From an uncultured Eubacteriales bacterium (GTDB taxonomy: Bacteria; Bacillota; Clostridia; Oscillospirales; Acutalibacteraceae): a stretch of 64,000 bases of DNA. Location: contig CAOUJG010000005.1 in the NCBI GenBank assembly GCA_948537335.1, positions 300-64,299 on the forward strand, written 5' to 3'. This document shows positions 16,817-24,314 of the stretch, in pieces. The position numbers and the translations under genes are program-made. Numbering within the stretch: position 1 is the stretch's first letter; every line of letters begins with the position of its first letter. Below the pieces are notes generated by a model. The model was not told the DNA's origin and did no database searches. It worked only from the letters and a program-made list of their open reading frames with translations.

Positions 16817-17659
16817 TTATGTAAACCTCTCGCTAAAAGAGGCCGGCGAGTACTTCTCAATATCGACCATTTTAACCTTCGAAGTGACGTTCTGCTGCAG
16901 AAAAAGTTCGGCATTTTTCGAAAAACTGCTCACAGTGTCGCTAACATAAAAAGTACACGAGCCAGAAGTCTTGCGCTCGGCCAAGTTCTCGGAAAACCGA
17001 AGGATATTCGCGGCAAAAACGGCGGCTTCTCGACCAGAGTCAACCAAGCGAACCTCCGGACCAATGACTCTAGAGATGATCTCGCTGATGATGGGGTAGT
17101 GAGTGCAGCCAAAAATCAAAGTGTCGATCTTCTTGTTGCGAAGCCCCGCAAGATACTTCTCGGCAATAATCAAAGTGGCCTGATTGTCGCTCTCAATAAA
17201 GCCGTTCTCGACCAAAGGCACAAACAAAGGGCAGTCCTGCTCAAAAATCTGAAAATGCGGATTAATCTTAAGCAGCTCGCGCCGATACGCACCGCTTTTA
17301 ATAGTCGCCGTAGTACCAATAATCCCGATCCGGTTGTTTCGAGTAACGTTGGCAGCAGCAGTGGCGGTAGGTTTAACCACGCCGGTAAACGGAACGTCAA
17401 TTTTCACCGCGCTCTCATCAAGAGTAGAACTGACCGTGCCGCATGCTGCCAAGATCATCTTAACGTCCAAAGACTTCAAAAACTCGATATCCTGCAAAGC
17501 GTACTTCAAAATAGTCTTCTGGCTCTTGTCGCCGTAGGGCACGCGCCCAGTGTCGCCAAAATAAACAATATTCTCGTGCGGCAAAACCTTCAAAAGCTCC
17601 TTAACCGCAGTCAGGCCGCCAAGTCCAGAGTCAAAAACACCAATAGCTTTATTATTCAT
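16817..17659 (-). CDS. murI: Glutamate racemase
   Basis: MurI makes D-glutamate for the peptidoglycan stem peptide. IGVFDSGLGGLTAVKEL at the N terminus, YFGDTGRVPYGDKS, and the second catalytic Cys in FGCTHYP are all present. The first catalytic Cys lies in LAACGTVSS, where most racemases have ACNTAS; the Asn beside the Cys is replaced by Gly. Length (280 aa) is normal. The start overlaps the ddl stop by 8 bases, so two enzymes supplying D-amino acids to the wall are translationally coupled. Confidence 0.93.
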   Translation of the reverse strand: MNNKAIGVFDSGLGGLTAVKELLKVLPHENIVYFGDTGRVPYGDKSQKTILKYALQDIEFLKSLDVKMILAACGTVSSTLDESAVKIDVPFTGVVKPTATAAANVTRNNRIGIIGTTATIKSGAYRRELLKINPHFQIFEQDCPLFVPLVENGFIESDNQATLIIAEKYLAGLRNKKIDTLIFGCTHYPIISEIISRVIGPEVRLVDSGREAAVFAANILRFSENLAERKTSGSCTFYVSDTVSSFSKNAELFLQQNVTSKVKMVDIEKYSPASFSERFT

Positions 17660-18737
17660 CCAAGTTTGCCCTCTTTAAAGCCAGATTAATCAGCCGGTCA
17701 ATAAGCTCCGCAAACGGGATTCCAGTGCGCTCAAAGAGTTTAGGGTACATACTAATAGAAGTAAAGCCGGGGAAAGTGTTTATCTCATTTAAATAAACCT
17801 CATTGCTGCCGCGCTCAACAAAAAAGTCAACACGAGCAAGCCCAGAGCAGCTCATGGTTTTGTAGGCTTTTATTGCAATTTCACGAATACGCTTAGAGAC
17901 CTCATCGCCGATGTGGGCGGGGATGTAGAGCTTAGAATTGTCGTTAATATACTTGGCTTCGTAGTCGTAAATTTCGTTTGCAGAAACAATCTCGCCCACA
18001 ATGGAGGCAATCGGGCTTTCGTCCCCCAAAACAGCGCATTCAACTTCTTGCCCAACAATGGCCTCCTCAACCAAAACGCGGTCGTCCTCGTTAAGAGCCG
18101 TCTTTATAGCGCCAGACAAGCCCTCGCGCGAGGTAACCTTGGTAACACCAACAGAAGATCCCGCATTAGAGGGCTTAACAAAAACCGGGTAACCCGGCAA
18201 AGTCTTCTCAACGTGGTCAAGACAGCGCTCGGCGTCCTCATTAAAGTCGTTCTTAGTAAAAAAAGCAAACCTAGCCTTCTTGACGCCGGCAAAGCCCAAA
18301 ATAATGTTCGTGCAAATTTTATCCATGCAAGTGGCGGAGGAAAGCAAGTCGCAGCCCACAAAAGGAATCTTGGCAAGCTGAAAAAGCCCCTGAATAGTGC
18401 CGTCCTCACCGTTTTTGCCGTGTAAAACAGGTATGATAACGTCGACTTTTAAAGTGGAGTATTGGCCGTCGGCAAGAACAAAAAGGCCGCCCGTCGAGGC
18501 ATCTGGCGAGACAAACGCAGCTTTTTTATTTTGAATGTCCTGCTCCCATTCGCCATTCGGAATTTTAGCAACATCGCCGCTATAAAGGAACCACTCGCCC
18601 TTTTTGGTGATGCCAACCAGCAAAATATCGTACTTTTCTCTAGAAATATTCTCTATAATAGCAGTGGCAGAGCGCCGCGAAACCTCGTGTTCCGAAGAGG
18701 CGCCGCCAAACAAAATAGCAACAACTTTTTTCTTCAT
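17652..18737 (-). CDS. ddl: D-alanine--D-alanine ligase
   Basis: Ddl joins two D-alanines with ATP for the end of the stem peptide. The 361-aa ATP-grasp protein has ILFGGASSEHEVSRRSA, VIPVLHGKNGEDGTIQG, the glycine loop PSNAGSSVGV and the C-terminal NEINTFPGFTSISMYPKL. The omega-loop reads YDYEAKY with Tyr, which indicates D-Ala-D-Ala rather than D-Ala-D-Lac or D-Ser specificity, so no intrinsic vancomycin resistance is predicted from this gene. The ATG at 18737 follows GGGAGG. It is first gene of a four-gene operon. Confidence 0.95.
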   Translation of the reverse strand: MKKKVVAILFGGASSEHEVSRRSATAIIENISREKYDILLVGITKKGEWFLYSGDVAKIPNGEWEQDIQNKKAAFVSPDASTGGLFVLADGQYSTLKVDVIIPVLHGKNGEDGTIQGLFQLAKIPFVGCDLLSSATCMDKICTNIILGFAGVKKARFAFFTKNDFNEDAERCLDHVEKTLPGYPVFVKPSNAGSSVGVTKVTSREGLSGAIKTALNEDDRVLVEEAIVGQEVECAVLGDESPIASIVGEIVSANEIYDYEAKYINDNSKLYIPAHIGDEVSKRIREIAIKAYKTMSCSGLARVDFFVERGSNEVYLNEINTFPGFTSISMYPKLFERTGIPFAELIDRLINLALKRANLDE

Positions 18738-18760
18738 TATAAAAAACCTCCCACAAGTTA

Positions 18761-18789
18761 ATATTACCATATTGGCGCAAATGGTTCAA
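18761..18789 (-). promoter_or_regulatory. Promoter for ddl-murI-DUF1934-argS
   Basis: Read on the minus strand: TTGAAC (18789-18784), 17 bases, TAATAT (18766-18761), ending about 23 bases before the ddl ATG. Confidence 0.6.
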
Positions 18790-18873
18790 TAAAATTAAAA
18801 AATTTTTGCGCCGTAGCCAACAATAGAAAAATGTGCTAAAATAGCATTAGAGTATAAATTAGGAGTGACTGTT

Positions 18874-19704
18874 TTGAGGGATAAGGCGCTAAAAATCATA
18901 GGTGAGAAATTAAGCGAAGTGCTGTCAAAAAGCGGATACAACAAGGTTAAAGCCGAGAATAATGATAGTACATCCATATTATTTGCAAAAGAATCGACGG
19001 GTAGCGGGTTTGCGGTGAATTTTGAAGAGTCGAAAAATCAGTTCGAGCTTTTGAGCTGTGAAGTAGAGAACGGCAGAATATCGCAGGGTTCGGAGAGCAA
19101 GGTGCTCTCCACTTGGCTGTTTGACCCGCACTTAGATACCGAAAGAGAAGCCAAGGACATAGCTGCGGACTTTGCAGAAACAGTGCGGGGCGCAACAGGC
19201 AAGGCTGGTAGTAAGAAGATTGCAAAGAAAAAGAAAAAGGGCGAAGATGAAGATAGCGCAAGCTCGCTGTTTTTGATGAATAGGATAGCGAATATCTTTC
19301 CGGAGCTAAAAGAGAGCTTGCAGCAGGAGAAGGAAAGCTACGAAAACTTTAGAGGGGTAACCTTTGCGCGAGAAAAGGCATTGCCGCTGGTAAAAGAGGT
19401 CCTAACGAGCGAGGAGCCCAAAGATAAGTTTAAGAAGTTGTGCACGGTGTTTAGCAATTTGTACGATTCTGGCGACCTGGACACAAAAGCCATAATAACC
19501 ATTGTATTTTTAAATGCGATTGATGACACAACCGCGCGAGAAAACATCGGTGCGGCGGTTAGCAAAGAGCTGCAAATTGCGATGAAAGAGGCATTTAAGC
19601 TAAAAGGAAAAAAGATAAAACCAGAAAAAATAAAGAAAAAATCGACATTTATTTCTGATACACTAAGTGCAGCGCAGGCACAGCAAACTCAGCAGAGAAA
19701 ATAG
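18874..19704 (+). CDS. Unrecognised lysine-rich protein, 276 aa
   Basis: I do not recognise a family. The TTG at 18874 is preferred because AGGAG is 8 bases upstream. The N-terminal part (about 1-110) is alpha/beta-like with FAVNFEESKNQFELLSCEVE. A lysine-rich linker (KKIAKKKKKGEDEDS) follows, then a helical half with FREKALPLVKEVL-like text and two segments resembling repeated helical hairpins, and a basic tail (KLKGKKIKPEKIKKK) ending in a Gln-rich AQAQQTQQRK. No signal peptide or membrane segment. The basic linkers suggest nucleic-acid or ribosome contact, which is only inference. It stands alone between divergent and downstream operons. Confidence 0.75.
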   Translation: MRDKALKIIGEKLSEVLSKSGYNKVKAENNDSTSILFAKESTGSGFAVNFEESKNQFELLSCEVENGRISQGSESKVLSTWLFDPHLDTEREAKDIAADFAETVRGATGKAGSKKIAKKKKKGEDEDSASSLFLMNRIANIFPELKESLQQEKESYENFRGVTFAREKALPLVKEVLTSEEPKDKFKKLCTVFSNLYDSGDLDTKAIITIVFLNAIDDTTARENIGAAVSKELQIAMKEAFKLKGKKIKPEKIKKKSTFISDTLSAAQAQQTQQRK

Positions 19705-19763
19705 CCACGCAAAACCCTGAAAACCCGCGCAGTATAAGCTCGCAAAAATATGACAGAAAATAC

Positions 19764-19793
19764 TTGACGAAAACTTGTGAATTGTGGTATAGT
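19764..19793 (+). promoter_or_regulatory. Promoter for rpmG-secE-nusG
   Basis: TTGACG at 19764-19769, an 18-base spacer and TATAGT at 19788-19793. The ribosomal protein L33 ATG is 83 bases downstream. Confidence 0.65.
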
Positions 19794-19875
19794 ATATTTA
19801 CCTCTAAATAAAGGCTGTGTTTTTTGTGCTTTTTAGAGGGAGGCTAAAAATTCCGATATACCGGGAGGTGCCGTC

Positions 19876-20025
19876 ATGCGAGTAAAAATTACATTAGCCT
19901 GCACAGAGTGCAAACAGCGCAATTACGATACAATGAAAAATAAAAAAAATGATCCTGACAGGCTTGAAATGAACAAGTACTGTAGGTTCTGCAAAAAACA
20001 TACCTTGCACAAAGAAACAAAGTAA
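19876..20025 (+). CDS. rpmG: 50S ribosomal protein L33
   Basis: A 49-aa L33 of the zinc-ribbon (C+) type: the pairs [10 protein letters not shown] and YCRFCKKHT supply four Cys for zinc, and LHKETK ends the protein as in relatives. GGGAGGTG precedes the ATG. The order rpmG-secE-nusG is the standard Firmicutes order. Confidence 0.95.
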   Translation: MRVKITLACTECKQRNYDTMKNKKNDPDRLEMNKYCRFCKKHTLHKETK

Positions 20026-20047
20026 ATTTAAAAAGGGGGCCTTTTTT

Positions 20048-20278
20048 ATGGCAAAGAAAGCACATGCAGATGGCAAAGTCAATGTATTTAAACGAATTGG
20101 TAAATTTTTTGTTGATTGCAAAAGCGAGCTAAAAAAAGTAGTTTGGCCAACGATTGGATCCACCTTTAAAGATACTTGGGTTGTTTTATCATCAATTTTT
20201 GTTAGTGCGGTTTTTGTGGGTGCTTTAGATTACCTTTTGACTATGGGATTTGGCACGATTATGCACATTGCCAACTGA
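20048..20278 (+). CDS. secE: Preprotein translocase subunit SecE
   Basis: SecE holds the SecYEG channel together. The 76-aa protein has a charged amphipathic N-terminal helix, the signature SELKKVVWPT (about residues 27-36), and one membrane segment (WVVLSSIFVSAVFVGALDYL). The short ending GFGTIMHIAN is typical of Gram-positive single-span SecE. GGGGG lies upstream, and nusG follows after 18 bases. Confidence 0.95.
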   Translation: MAKKAHADGKVNVFKRIGKFFVDCKSELKKVVWPTIGSTFKDTWVVLSSIFVSAVFVGALDYLLTMGFGTIMHIAN

Positions 20279-20296
20279 TGCGCCTAGGGGGAAGTT

Positions 20297-20818
20297 ATGG
20301 CAGAAGAAGCTAAATGGTACATTGTGCATACCTACTCGGGGTATGAGAATAAGGTTGCCTCGAACCTTGAGAAGACTATTGAAAACAGGGGTTTGCGCGA
20401 CTTGATTCAAGAGATCTTTGTACCTATGGAGACTGTTACTGAGATTAAAGATAACCAGAAGCGCGAGGTTGAGCGCAAGGTTTTTCCGGGGTATGTTCTT
20501 ATCAAGATGGTCTTGACGGATGAGACTTGGTATGTTGTGAGGAATATTCGAGGTTGCACGGGTTTTGTGGGGCCTTCGTCTAAACCGAGCCCGCTGACTG
20601 AGGAAGAAGTTAAACGCCTTGGGGTTGAGAAAAACTCGGTAGAAGTTAATTACGGCGTTGGTGACCGGGTTGTTATTATTGATGGCCCGCTAGAGGATAA
20701 TGTGGGCACGGTTGAGGAGCTCGACACGGCTAACGATTATGTGCGAGTCAACGTTATGATGTTTGGCCGCAACACACCGGTTGAACTGGATTTATCGCAA
20801 GTTCAGCTTGCGGACTGA
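20297..20818 (+). CDS. nusG: Transcription termination/antitermination factor NusG
   Basis: The 173-aa protein has the NGN domain (WYIVHTYSGYENKVASNLE, then FPGYVLIKM and the signature around VRNIRGCTGFVG) and a C-terminal KOW domain (GDRVVIIDGPLEDNVGTVEEL). NusG binds RNA polymerase at the clamp and affects pausing and elongation. Its position between secE and rplK is conserved across Bacteria, though here it is separated from rplK by an unusual 369-base gap. Confidence 0.97.
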   Translation: MAEEAKWYIVHTYSGYENKVASNLEKTIENRGLRDLIQEIFVPMETVTEIKDNQKREVERKVFPGYVLIKMVLTDETWYVVRNIRGCTGFVGPSSKPSPLTEEEVKRLGVEKNSVEVNYGVGDRVVIIDGPLEDNVGTVEELDTANDYVRVNVMMFGRNTPVELDLSQVQLAD

Positions 20819-21110
20819 TTTATCTTTGTGATGAACGGGATTTTTGAACATTGCAAGGGCGCTAATGAGGGCTCAAGAGGGGATATGAAGGGGCAGAGAA
20901 CCCAAAAAGGGGCCAGGTGAGCAAGTAGGCTCGGAAAGATACGAGTGCAAGGGTACCAAGAGCGATTCCATAGAGGCGCAAGAGTCAAGAGGAGCGAAGG
21001 TGCGCAGGGGGGAAGAATTTAAAGGGACCCGGACCCAAGAACTCGAGTAAGGTCAAGAGGTTAAGATTTCGATAGCTCGAGGTTGATATCTGTTCGTCAC
21101 GATGTAGGTT
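20819..21110 (+). other. Purine-rich spacer between nusG and rplK, no gene seen
   Basis: Most of this stretch (about 20835-21075) is strongly G+A-rich on the plus strand with no credible frame. CAAGAG recurs at 20874, 20957, 20979, 20986 and 21054. A small hairpin, GTAGG paired with CCTAC near 21104-21119, lies at its end. I see no tRNA, no terminator with a T-run, and no promoter of good quality. It may be a long transcribed leader for the rplK-rplA genes or decayed sequence. Confidence 0.4.
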
Positions 21111-21120
21111 TTATGCCTAC

Positions 21121-21168
21121 GGGTGGGAGGAGCCAGAAAATTTTGAACTGGTTCCGCATTTTACCACA
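21121..21168 (+). promoter_or_regulatory. L1-arm mimic in the rplK leader
   Basis: GGTGGGAGG at 21122-21130 and TTACCAC at 21161-21167 form an outer stem with an asymmetric internal loop, and GGAGCCAG pairs with CTGGTTCC inside it. The bacterial 23S rRNA L1-binding arm has the same GGUGGGAGG ... UACCACC core. Ribosomal protein L1 is known to repress L11-L1 operons by binding such rRNA-like sites; that it does so here is inference from the match. Confidence 0.6.
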
Positions 21169-21187
21169 AATTTTGGAGGTGCAAAAA

Positions 21188-21613
21188 ATGGCTCAAAAAG
21201 TCACTGGCTTTATTAAGCTGCAAATTCCTGCTGGCAAGGCAACTCCGGCGCCACCTGTTGGTCCGGCGCTTGGTCAGCACGGTGTTAATATCATGGCGTT
21301 CACTAAGGAGTTTAATGAACGCACAAAGAACGACGCGGGGCTGATTATCCCTGTTGTCATTACGGTTTACGCCGATCGCTCGTTCACTTTTGTGACGAAA
21401 ACTCCGCCGGCCGCTGTACTTATTAAAAAGGCTTGCGGAATTGAAAGCGGTTCGGGCGTTCCGAATAAAAATAAGGTTGCAAAAATTACCCGCGAACAAG
21501 TCAAAAAGATTGCTGAACAGAAAATGCAAGACCTGAATGCTGCAAATGTCGACACTGCGATGAGTATGATTTCCGGTACGGCGCGCAGCATGGGCATAGA
21601 AGTAATCGATTGA
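21188..21613 (+). CDS. rplK: 50S ribosomal protein L11
   Basis: L11 forms the GTPase-associated stalk base with 23S rRNA. The 141-aa product has [33 protein letters not shown], the [18 protein letters not shown] strand and the C-terminal RNA-binding domain ending with [17 protein letters not shown] lies upstream of ATG 21188, which is the family start; the frame is open upstream but there only overlaps the leader structure. Confidence 0.97.
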   Translation: MAQKVTGFIKLQIPAGKATPAPPVGPALGQHGVNIMAFTKEFNERTKNDAGLIIPVVITVYADRSFTFVTKTPPAAVLIKKACGIESGSGVPNKNKVAKITREQVKKIAEQKMQDLNAANVDTAMSMISGTARSMGIEVID

Positions 21614-21620
21614 TTTACCC

Positions 21621-21652
21621 GGGTGGGAGGACAGAAATCCGATTTTACCACT
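21621..21652 (+). promoter_or_regulatory. Second L1-arm mimic, between rplK and rplA
   Basis: GGTGGGAGGA at 21622-21631 and TTTTACCAC at 21643-21651 repeat the motif of the rplK leader with a much shorter inner helix (GGA paired with TCC). It lies just before the rplA ribosome site, so bound L1 could block rplA translation separately. Function is inferred from similarity to the 23S L1 arm. Confidence 0.55.
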
Positions 21653-21670
21653 TAATAGGGAGGAAAACCA

Positions 21671-22366
21671 ATGAAACACGGTAAAAAATATGTTGATAGC
21701 GCGAAGCTTATCGACAAAACTAAATTATATGATACTGACGAGGCCTTGGACCTTTGCGTTAAGACGGCCACTGCTAAATTTGACGAAACTGTTGAGGTTC
21801 ACGTTAAGCTGGGGGTTGACTCTCGGCATGCGGACCAGCAGGTGCGCGGAGCTATTGTTTTGCCTAATGGAACCGGCAAGAATATTAGAGTGCTGGCCAT
21901 TTGTAAGGGCGAGAACACCAAACTAGCGCAAGAAGCCGGTGCAGACTTTGTGGGCGCAGAGGAAATGGTTACGAAGATCCAAAACGAAGGCTGGATGGAC
22001 TTTGATGTGCTTATCACTACGCCTGATATGATGGCGCTTGTTGGCCGGTTGGGTAAAGTTTTGGGCCCAAGGGGTTTGATGCCAAACCCGAAGGCCGGTA
22101 CAGTTGCGCCGGATATTGCTAAGGCTATTAGGGAAGCTAAGTCTGGTAAGATTGAGTATCGGCTGGATAAAACGAATATTATCCACTGCATGATCGGTAA
22201 GGCTTCTTTTGGCAAAGATAAACTTGTTGAAAACTTTGATGCTTTGCTTGGTGCGATTGTAAAGGCAAAACCGGCGGCAGCAAAAGGGCAATACATTAGG
22301 TCTTGTGTGGTTTCATCTACTATGGGGCCAGGTATTGCGCTTAATCCTAACAAAGTTGGGGTATAA
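21671..22366 (+). CDS. rplA: 50S ribosomal protein L1
   Basis: The 231-aa L1 binds the mobile L1 stalk of 23S rRNA and represses its own operon in bacteria studied. The two-domain protein shows the N-terminal [20 protein letters not shown], the signature [18 protein letters not shown] (about residues 129-146), [13 protein letters not shown] and the end [20 protein letters not shown] lies before the ATG. rplJ and rplL, which usually follow, are absent; a terminator follows instead. Confidence 0.97.
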   Translation: MKHGKKYVDSAKLIDKTKLYDTDEALDLCVKTATAKFDETVEVHVKLGVDSRHADQQVRGAIVLPNGTGKNIRVLAICKGENTKLAQEAGADFVGAEEMVTKIQNEGWMDFDVLITTPDMMALVGRLGKVLGPRGLMPNPKAGTVAPDIAKAIREAKSGKIEYRLDKTNIIHCMIGKASFGKDKLVENFDALLGAIVKAKPAAAKGQYIRSCVVSSTMGPGIALNPNKVGV

Positions 22367-22386
22367 AATATAGCATATAGAAAAGG

Positions 22387-22417
22387 TGACCAAGTATCAC
22401 GTATTTGGTCATTTTTT
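22387..22417 (+). terminator. Terminator after rplA
   Basis: TGACCAA at 22387-22393 pairs with TTGGTCA at 22405-22411, followed by TTTTTT. Confidence 0.85.
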
Positions 22418-22427
22418 GCATAAAAGT

Positions 22428-22458
22428 AGCCCTCATTGCGATTAATGAGGGCTTTTTG
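22428..22458. terminator. Second hairpin, terminator for the SASP gene and backup for rplA
   Basis: AGCCCTCATT at 22428-22437 pairs with AATGAGGGCT at 22444-22453; TTTTT follows on the plus strand and ACTTTT on the minus strand. Confidence 0.8.
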
Positions 22459-22473
22459 ATATGTTTAATTAAC

Positions 22474-22665
22474 TTACTTCATGTTATTTTCGTATTGCTC
22501 TATCATTTTTTTAACCATCTGGCCACCGACAGAACCGGCTTCTCTAGAAGTTAATTCGCCATTGTAGCCTTCTTTAAGGTTCACACCGACTTCGTTAGCA
22601 GCTTCCATCTTAAACTTATCAAGAGCCTTACGAGCCTCTGGGACAACGACTGAATTCTTAGCCAT
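22474..22665 (-). CDS. Alpha/beta-type small acid-soluble spore protein
   Basis: A 63-aa SASP that coats and protects DNA in the forespore. EARKALDKFKMEAANEVGV contains the GPR protease recognition site (Glu before Val-Gly-Val), and LTSREAGSVGGQMVKKMIE is the second conserved block. The ATG at 22665 is preferred over 22671 because the AAGGAG spacing is then normal. It is probably expressed under sigma-G in the forespore; a paired 11-base repeat lies in its promoter region. It stands alone. Confidence 0.95.
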   Translation of the reverse strand: MAKNSVVVPEARKALDKFKMEAANEVGVNLKEGYNGELTSREAGSVGGQMVKKMIEQYENNMK

Positions 22666-22693
22666 AATCATTCACTCCTTTTCAAAAATACAG

Positions 22694-22725
22694 ATATTAT
22701 TTGCGTTTGCACTAATATTATTTGC
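22694..22725. repeat. Two 11-bp direct repeats 21 bp apart upstream of the SASP gene
   Basis: ATATTATTTGC occurs at 22694-22704 and 22715-22725. The 21-bp spacing equals two DNA turns. It lies 29-60 bases upstream of the SASP start on its promoter side; a regulator such as SpoVT is one candidate, unproven. The rest of 22726-22950 is A+T-rich with no gene seen. Confidence 0.45.
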
Positions 22726-22965
22726 AAAAAAAGAGCGGATTATTATCGGAAATTTGCGGATAAAATTTTGGGTTTATCTAGGATATTTGTAATTTTGACG
22801 CATAATTATACAAATAGTAAAATAAAAAATTATTATAAATATTTTGCAAAATTAAAAGGATAATATTCATATTTAGAGCGATTTTTTGGGTTTGATTGGT
22901 TTACAATTTTCGAATTATAATATAAAATCTGTATTAGAAAAGTAAAATATTTGGGGGGTCGTGCA

Positions 22966-23391
22966 ATGGATGTAAAGGACAATCACGAAAAAATATTGAT
23001 TATTGTGGCGCTTGTGCTGTGCGCCGGAATTTTATTTTATAACGCGTTCTTTATTCCGACGATATCGATTCCGTCGGTGATTTATGTAGACTCCGATACG
23101 CAAGGCAGCGCAGTCGGTGGCGCAAGTGATAGTTTTGAAGCGGGGATGAGTTCGAGCACTAGCGGCAATGATGCGCAGAGCTCAAGTGGTGATTCTTCAA
23201 AGGTGAACATTAACACAGCGACGGCGGACGAACTGGACGAGAAGCTAAACGGAATTGGCCCGACGACGGCAGAAAAGATTATAGAATATAGGACGAAGAT
23301 TGGCAGATTTTCGGACATTGAGGAAATAAAGAATGTCTCTGGTATCGGCGAGAAGACCTTCGAAAAGTTTAAAGATGTGATCTGCACTTGA
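22966..23391 (+). CDS. ComEA-like membrane-anchored helix-hairpin-helix protein
   Basis: The 141-aa protein has a short cytoplasmic start, one membrane segment (LIIVALVLCAGILFYNAFFI), a Ser/Gly-rich linker (about 48-78) and a C-terminal ComEA domain: VNINTATADELDEKLNGIGP and IEEIKNVSGIGEKTFEKF are its paired DNA-binding hairpins. ComEA binds incoming DNA at the outside of the membrane in competent Gram-positives. Other competence genes are not in the window, so a DNA-uptake role is plausible only. The start at 22966 follows GGGGGG. Confidence 0.82.
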   Translation: MDVKDNHEKILIIVALVLCAGILFYNAFFIPTISIPSVIYVDSDTQGSAVGGASDSFEAGMSSSTSGNDAQSSSGDSSKVNINTATADELDEKLNGIGPTTAEKIIEYRTKIGRFSDIEEIKNVSGIGEKTFEKFKDVICT

Positions 23392-23515
23392 CTGCGTTGA
23401 GGCTGCATAAAAAATAACGAGCTTGCAACCTAGATTTTATCTAGCAAAAATTTTATTTTATGGTGCATACGGCGGCATTTTTCCGGTAAAGATATACTCG
23501 GAGGTGCTGTTGAAA

Positions 23516-24244
23516 ATGAACGAGATAAAAATAAATGACGCGAAAGAAAAAAATAAAAAGAAGGGCATCAATTTTTACGTAGCGCTGGGGATCTGCGTTT
23601 TGGCGGTGGGGGTGGCTGGCTGGACTACTTATGACAGCATAAAGCGGTTTGCTGGGCCGGACGATGACGTAAATGTGTCGAACGTCTCGCAAAAATATAA
23701 GGTTAAAACAGAGAATTCGGCCAAAAACTCGGCAAGAAAGCCGACAAACAACGCCAATAGTGAACCGAAACAAATGAGCCGCTCGAGATCAGCGCCGGAA
23801 TTGGACGAGCAGCAGAGTGTCTCGGTAAATGCGCAGGCGAGCGGTACCATCGTTTACCCGACTTCGAAGGACGTCGTCAAAGACTTTAGCGGAGAGAACC
23901 CGGTATTTTCGAAGACGTTGAATGACTGGCGCACACACGAGGGAATCGACCTAGCGGCCGAGCAAGGAAGCAAGATAAAATCGATTACAAACGGTAAAGT
24001 CAAGGAGATATATAACGATCCGTTATATGGCACAACCATGGTGGTGGAGCACGAGGGCGGCTTTGTAGCGTATTATTCGGGCCTGGGCGAGACAACCTTG
24101 GTCAACGCAAACGACGCAGTAGAAGCAGGACAAGAAATAGCCTCGATCAACGACATCCCCTGCGAGGCAGCCGACGGATATCACCTGCATTTGGCCATAA
24201 AAAAAGACGGTAAATTTATCAACCCGAAAGAGATTTTAGGCTAA
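23516..24244 (+). CDS. Membrane-anchored M23 (LytM) protein, possibly SpoIIQ
   Basis: The 242-aa protein has a lysine-rich cytoplasmic start, one membrane segment (FYVALGICVLAVGVAGWTTY), a low-complexity linker rich in Asn, Ser and Lys, and a C-terminal M23 domain. Zinc-type ligands remain: HEGID (His and Asp) and HLHLAI (His-x-His). Type II membrane topology and this size match SpoIIQ, the forespore side of the engulfment channel; clostridial SpoIIQ keeps the ligands while B. subtilis SpoIIQ lost them. A vegetative endopeptidase remains possible. ATG 23516 follows GGAGGTG by 9 bases. Confidence 0.75.
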   Translation: MNEIKINDAKEKNKKKGINFYVALGICVLAVGVAGWTTYDSIKRFAGPDDDVNVSNVSQKYKVKTENSAKNSARKPTNNANSEPKQMSRSRSAPELDEQQSVSVNAQASGTIVYPTSKDVVKDFSGENPVFSKTLNDWRTHEGIDLAAEQGSKIKSITNGKVKEIYNDPLYGTTMVVEHEGGFVAYYSGLGETTLVNANDAVEAGQEIASINDIPCEAADGYHLHLAIKKDGKFINPKEILG

Positions 24245-24264
24245 AAGCAAAAGCAAAAAATTAA

Positions 24265-24293
24265 GGATCACCAAACTTGCCGGTGATCCTTTT
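24265..24293. terminator. Terminator between the convergent M23 gene and galU
   Basis: GGATCACC at 24265-24272 pairs with GGTGATCC at 24282-24289, followed by TTTT; A-rich sequence upstream lets it work in both directions. Confidence 0.8.
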
Positions 24294-24314
24294 ATCAATT
24301 AAACCTAAACCGCC

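Noticed and set aside
17652..18737. D-Ala-D-Lac (vancomycin-resistance) ligase
   Set aside because: The omega-loop YDYEAKY carries the Tyr of D-Ala-D-Ala ligases and no vanH/vanX genes are near.
20821..20919. Short ATG frame (29 codons) in the nusG-rplK spacer
   Set aside because: No ribosome site and low-complexity Gly/Lys/Arg text from the purine bias.
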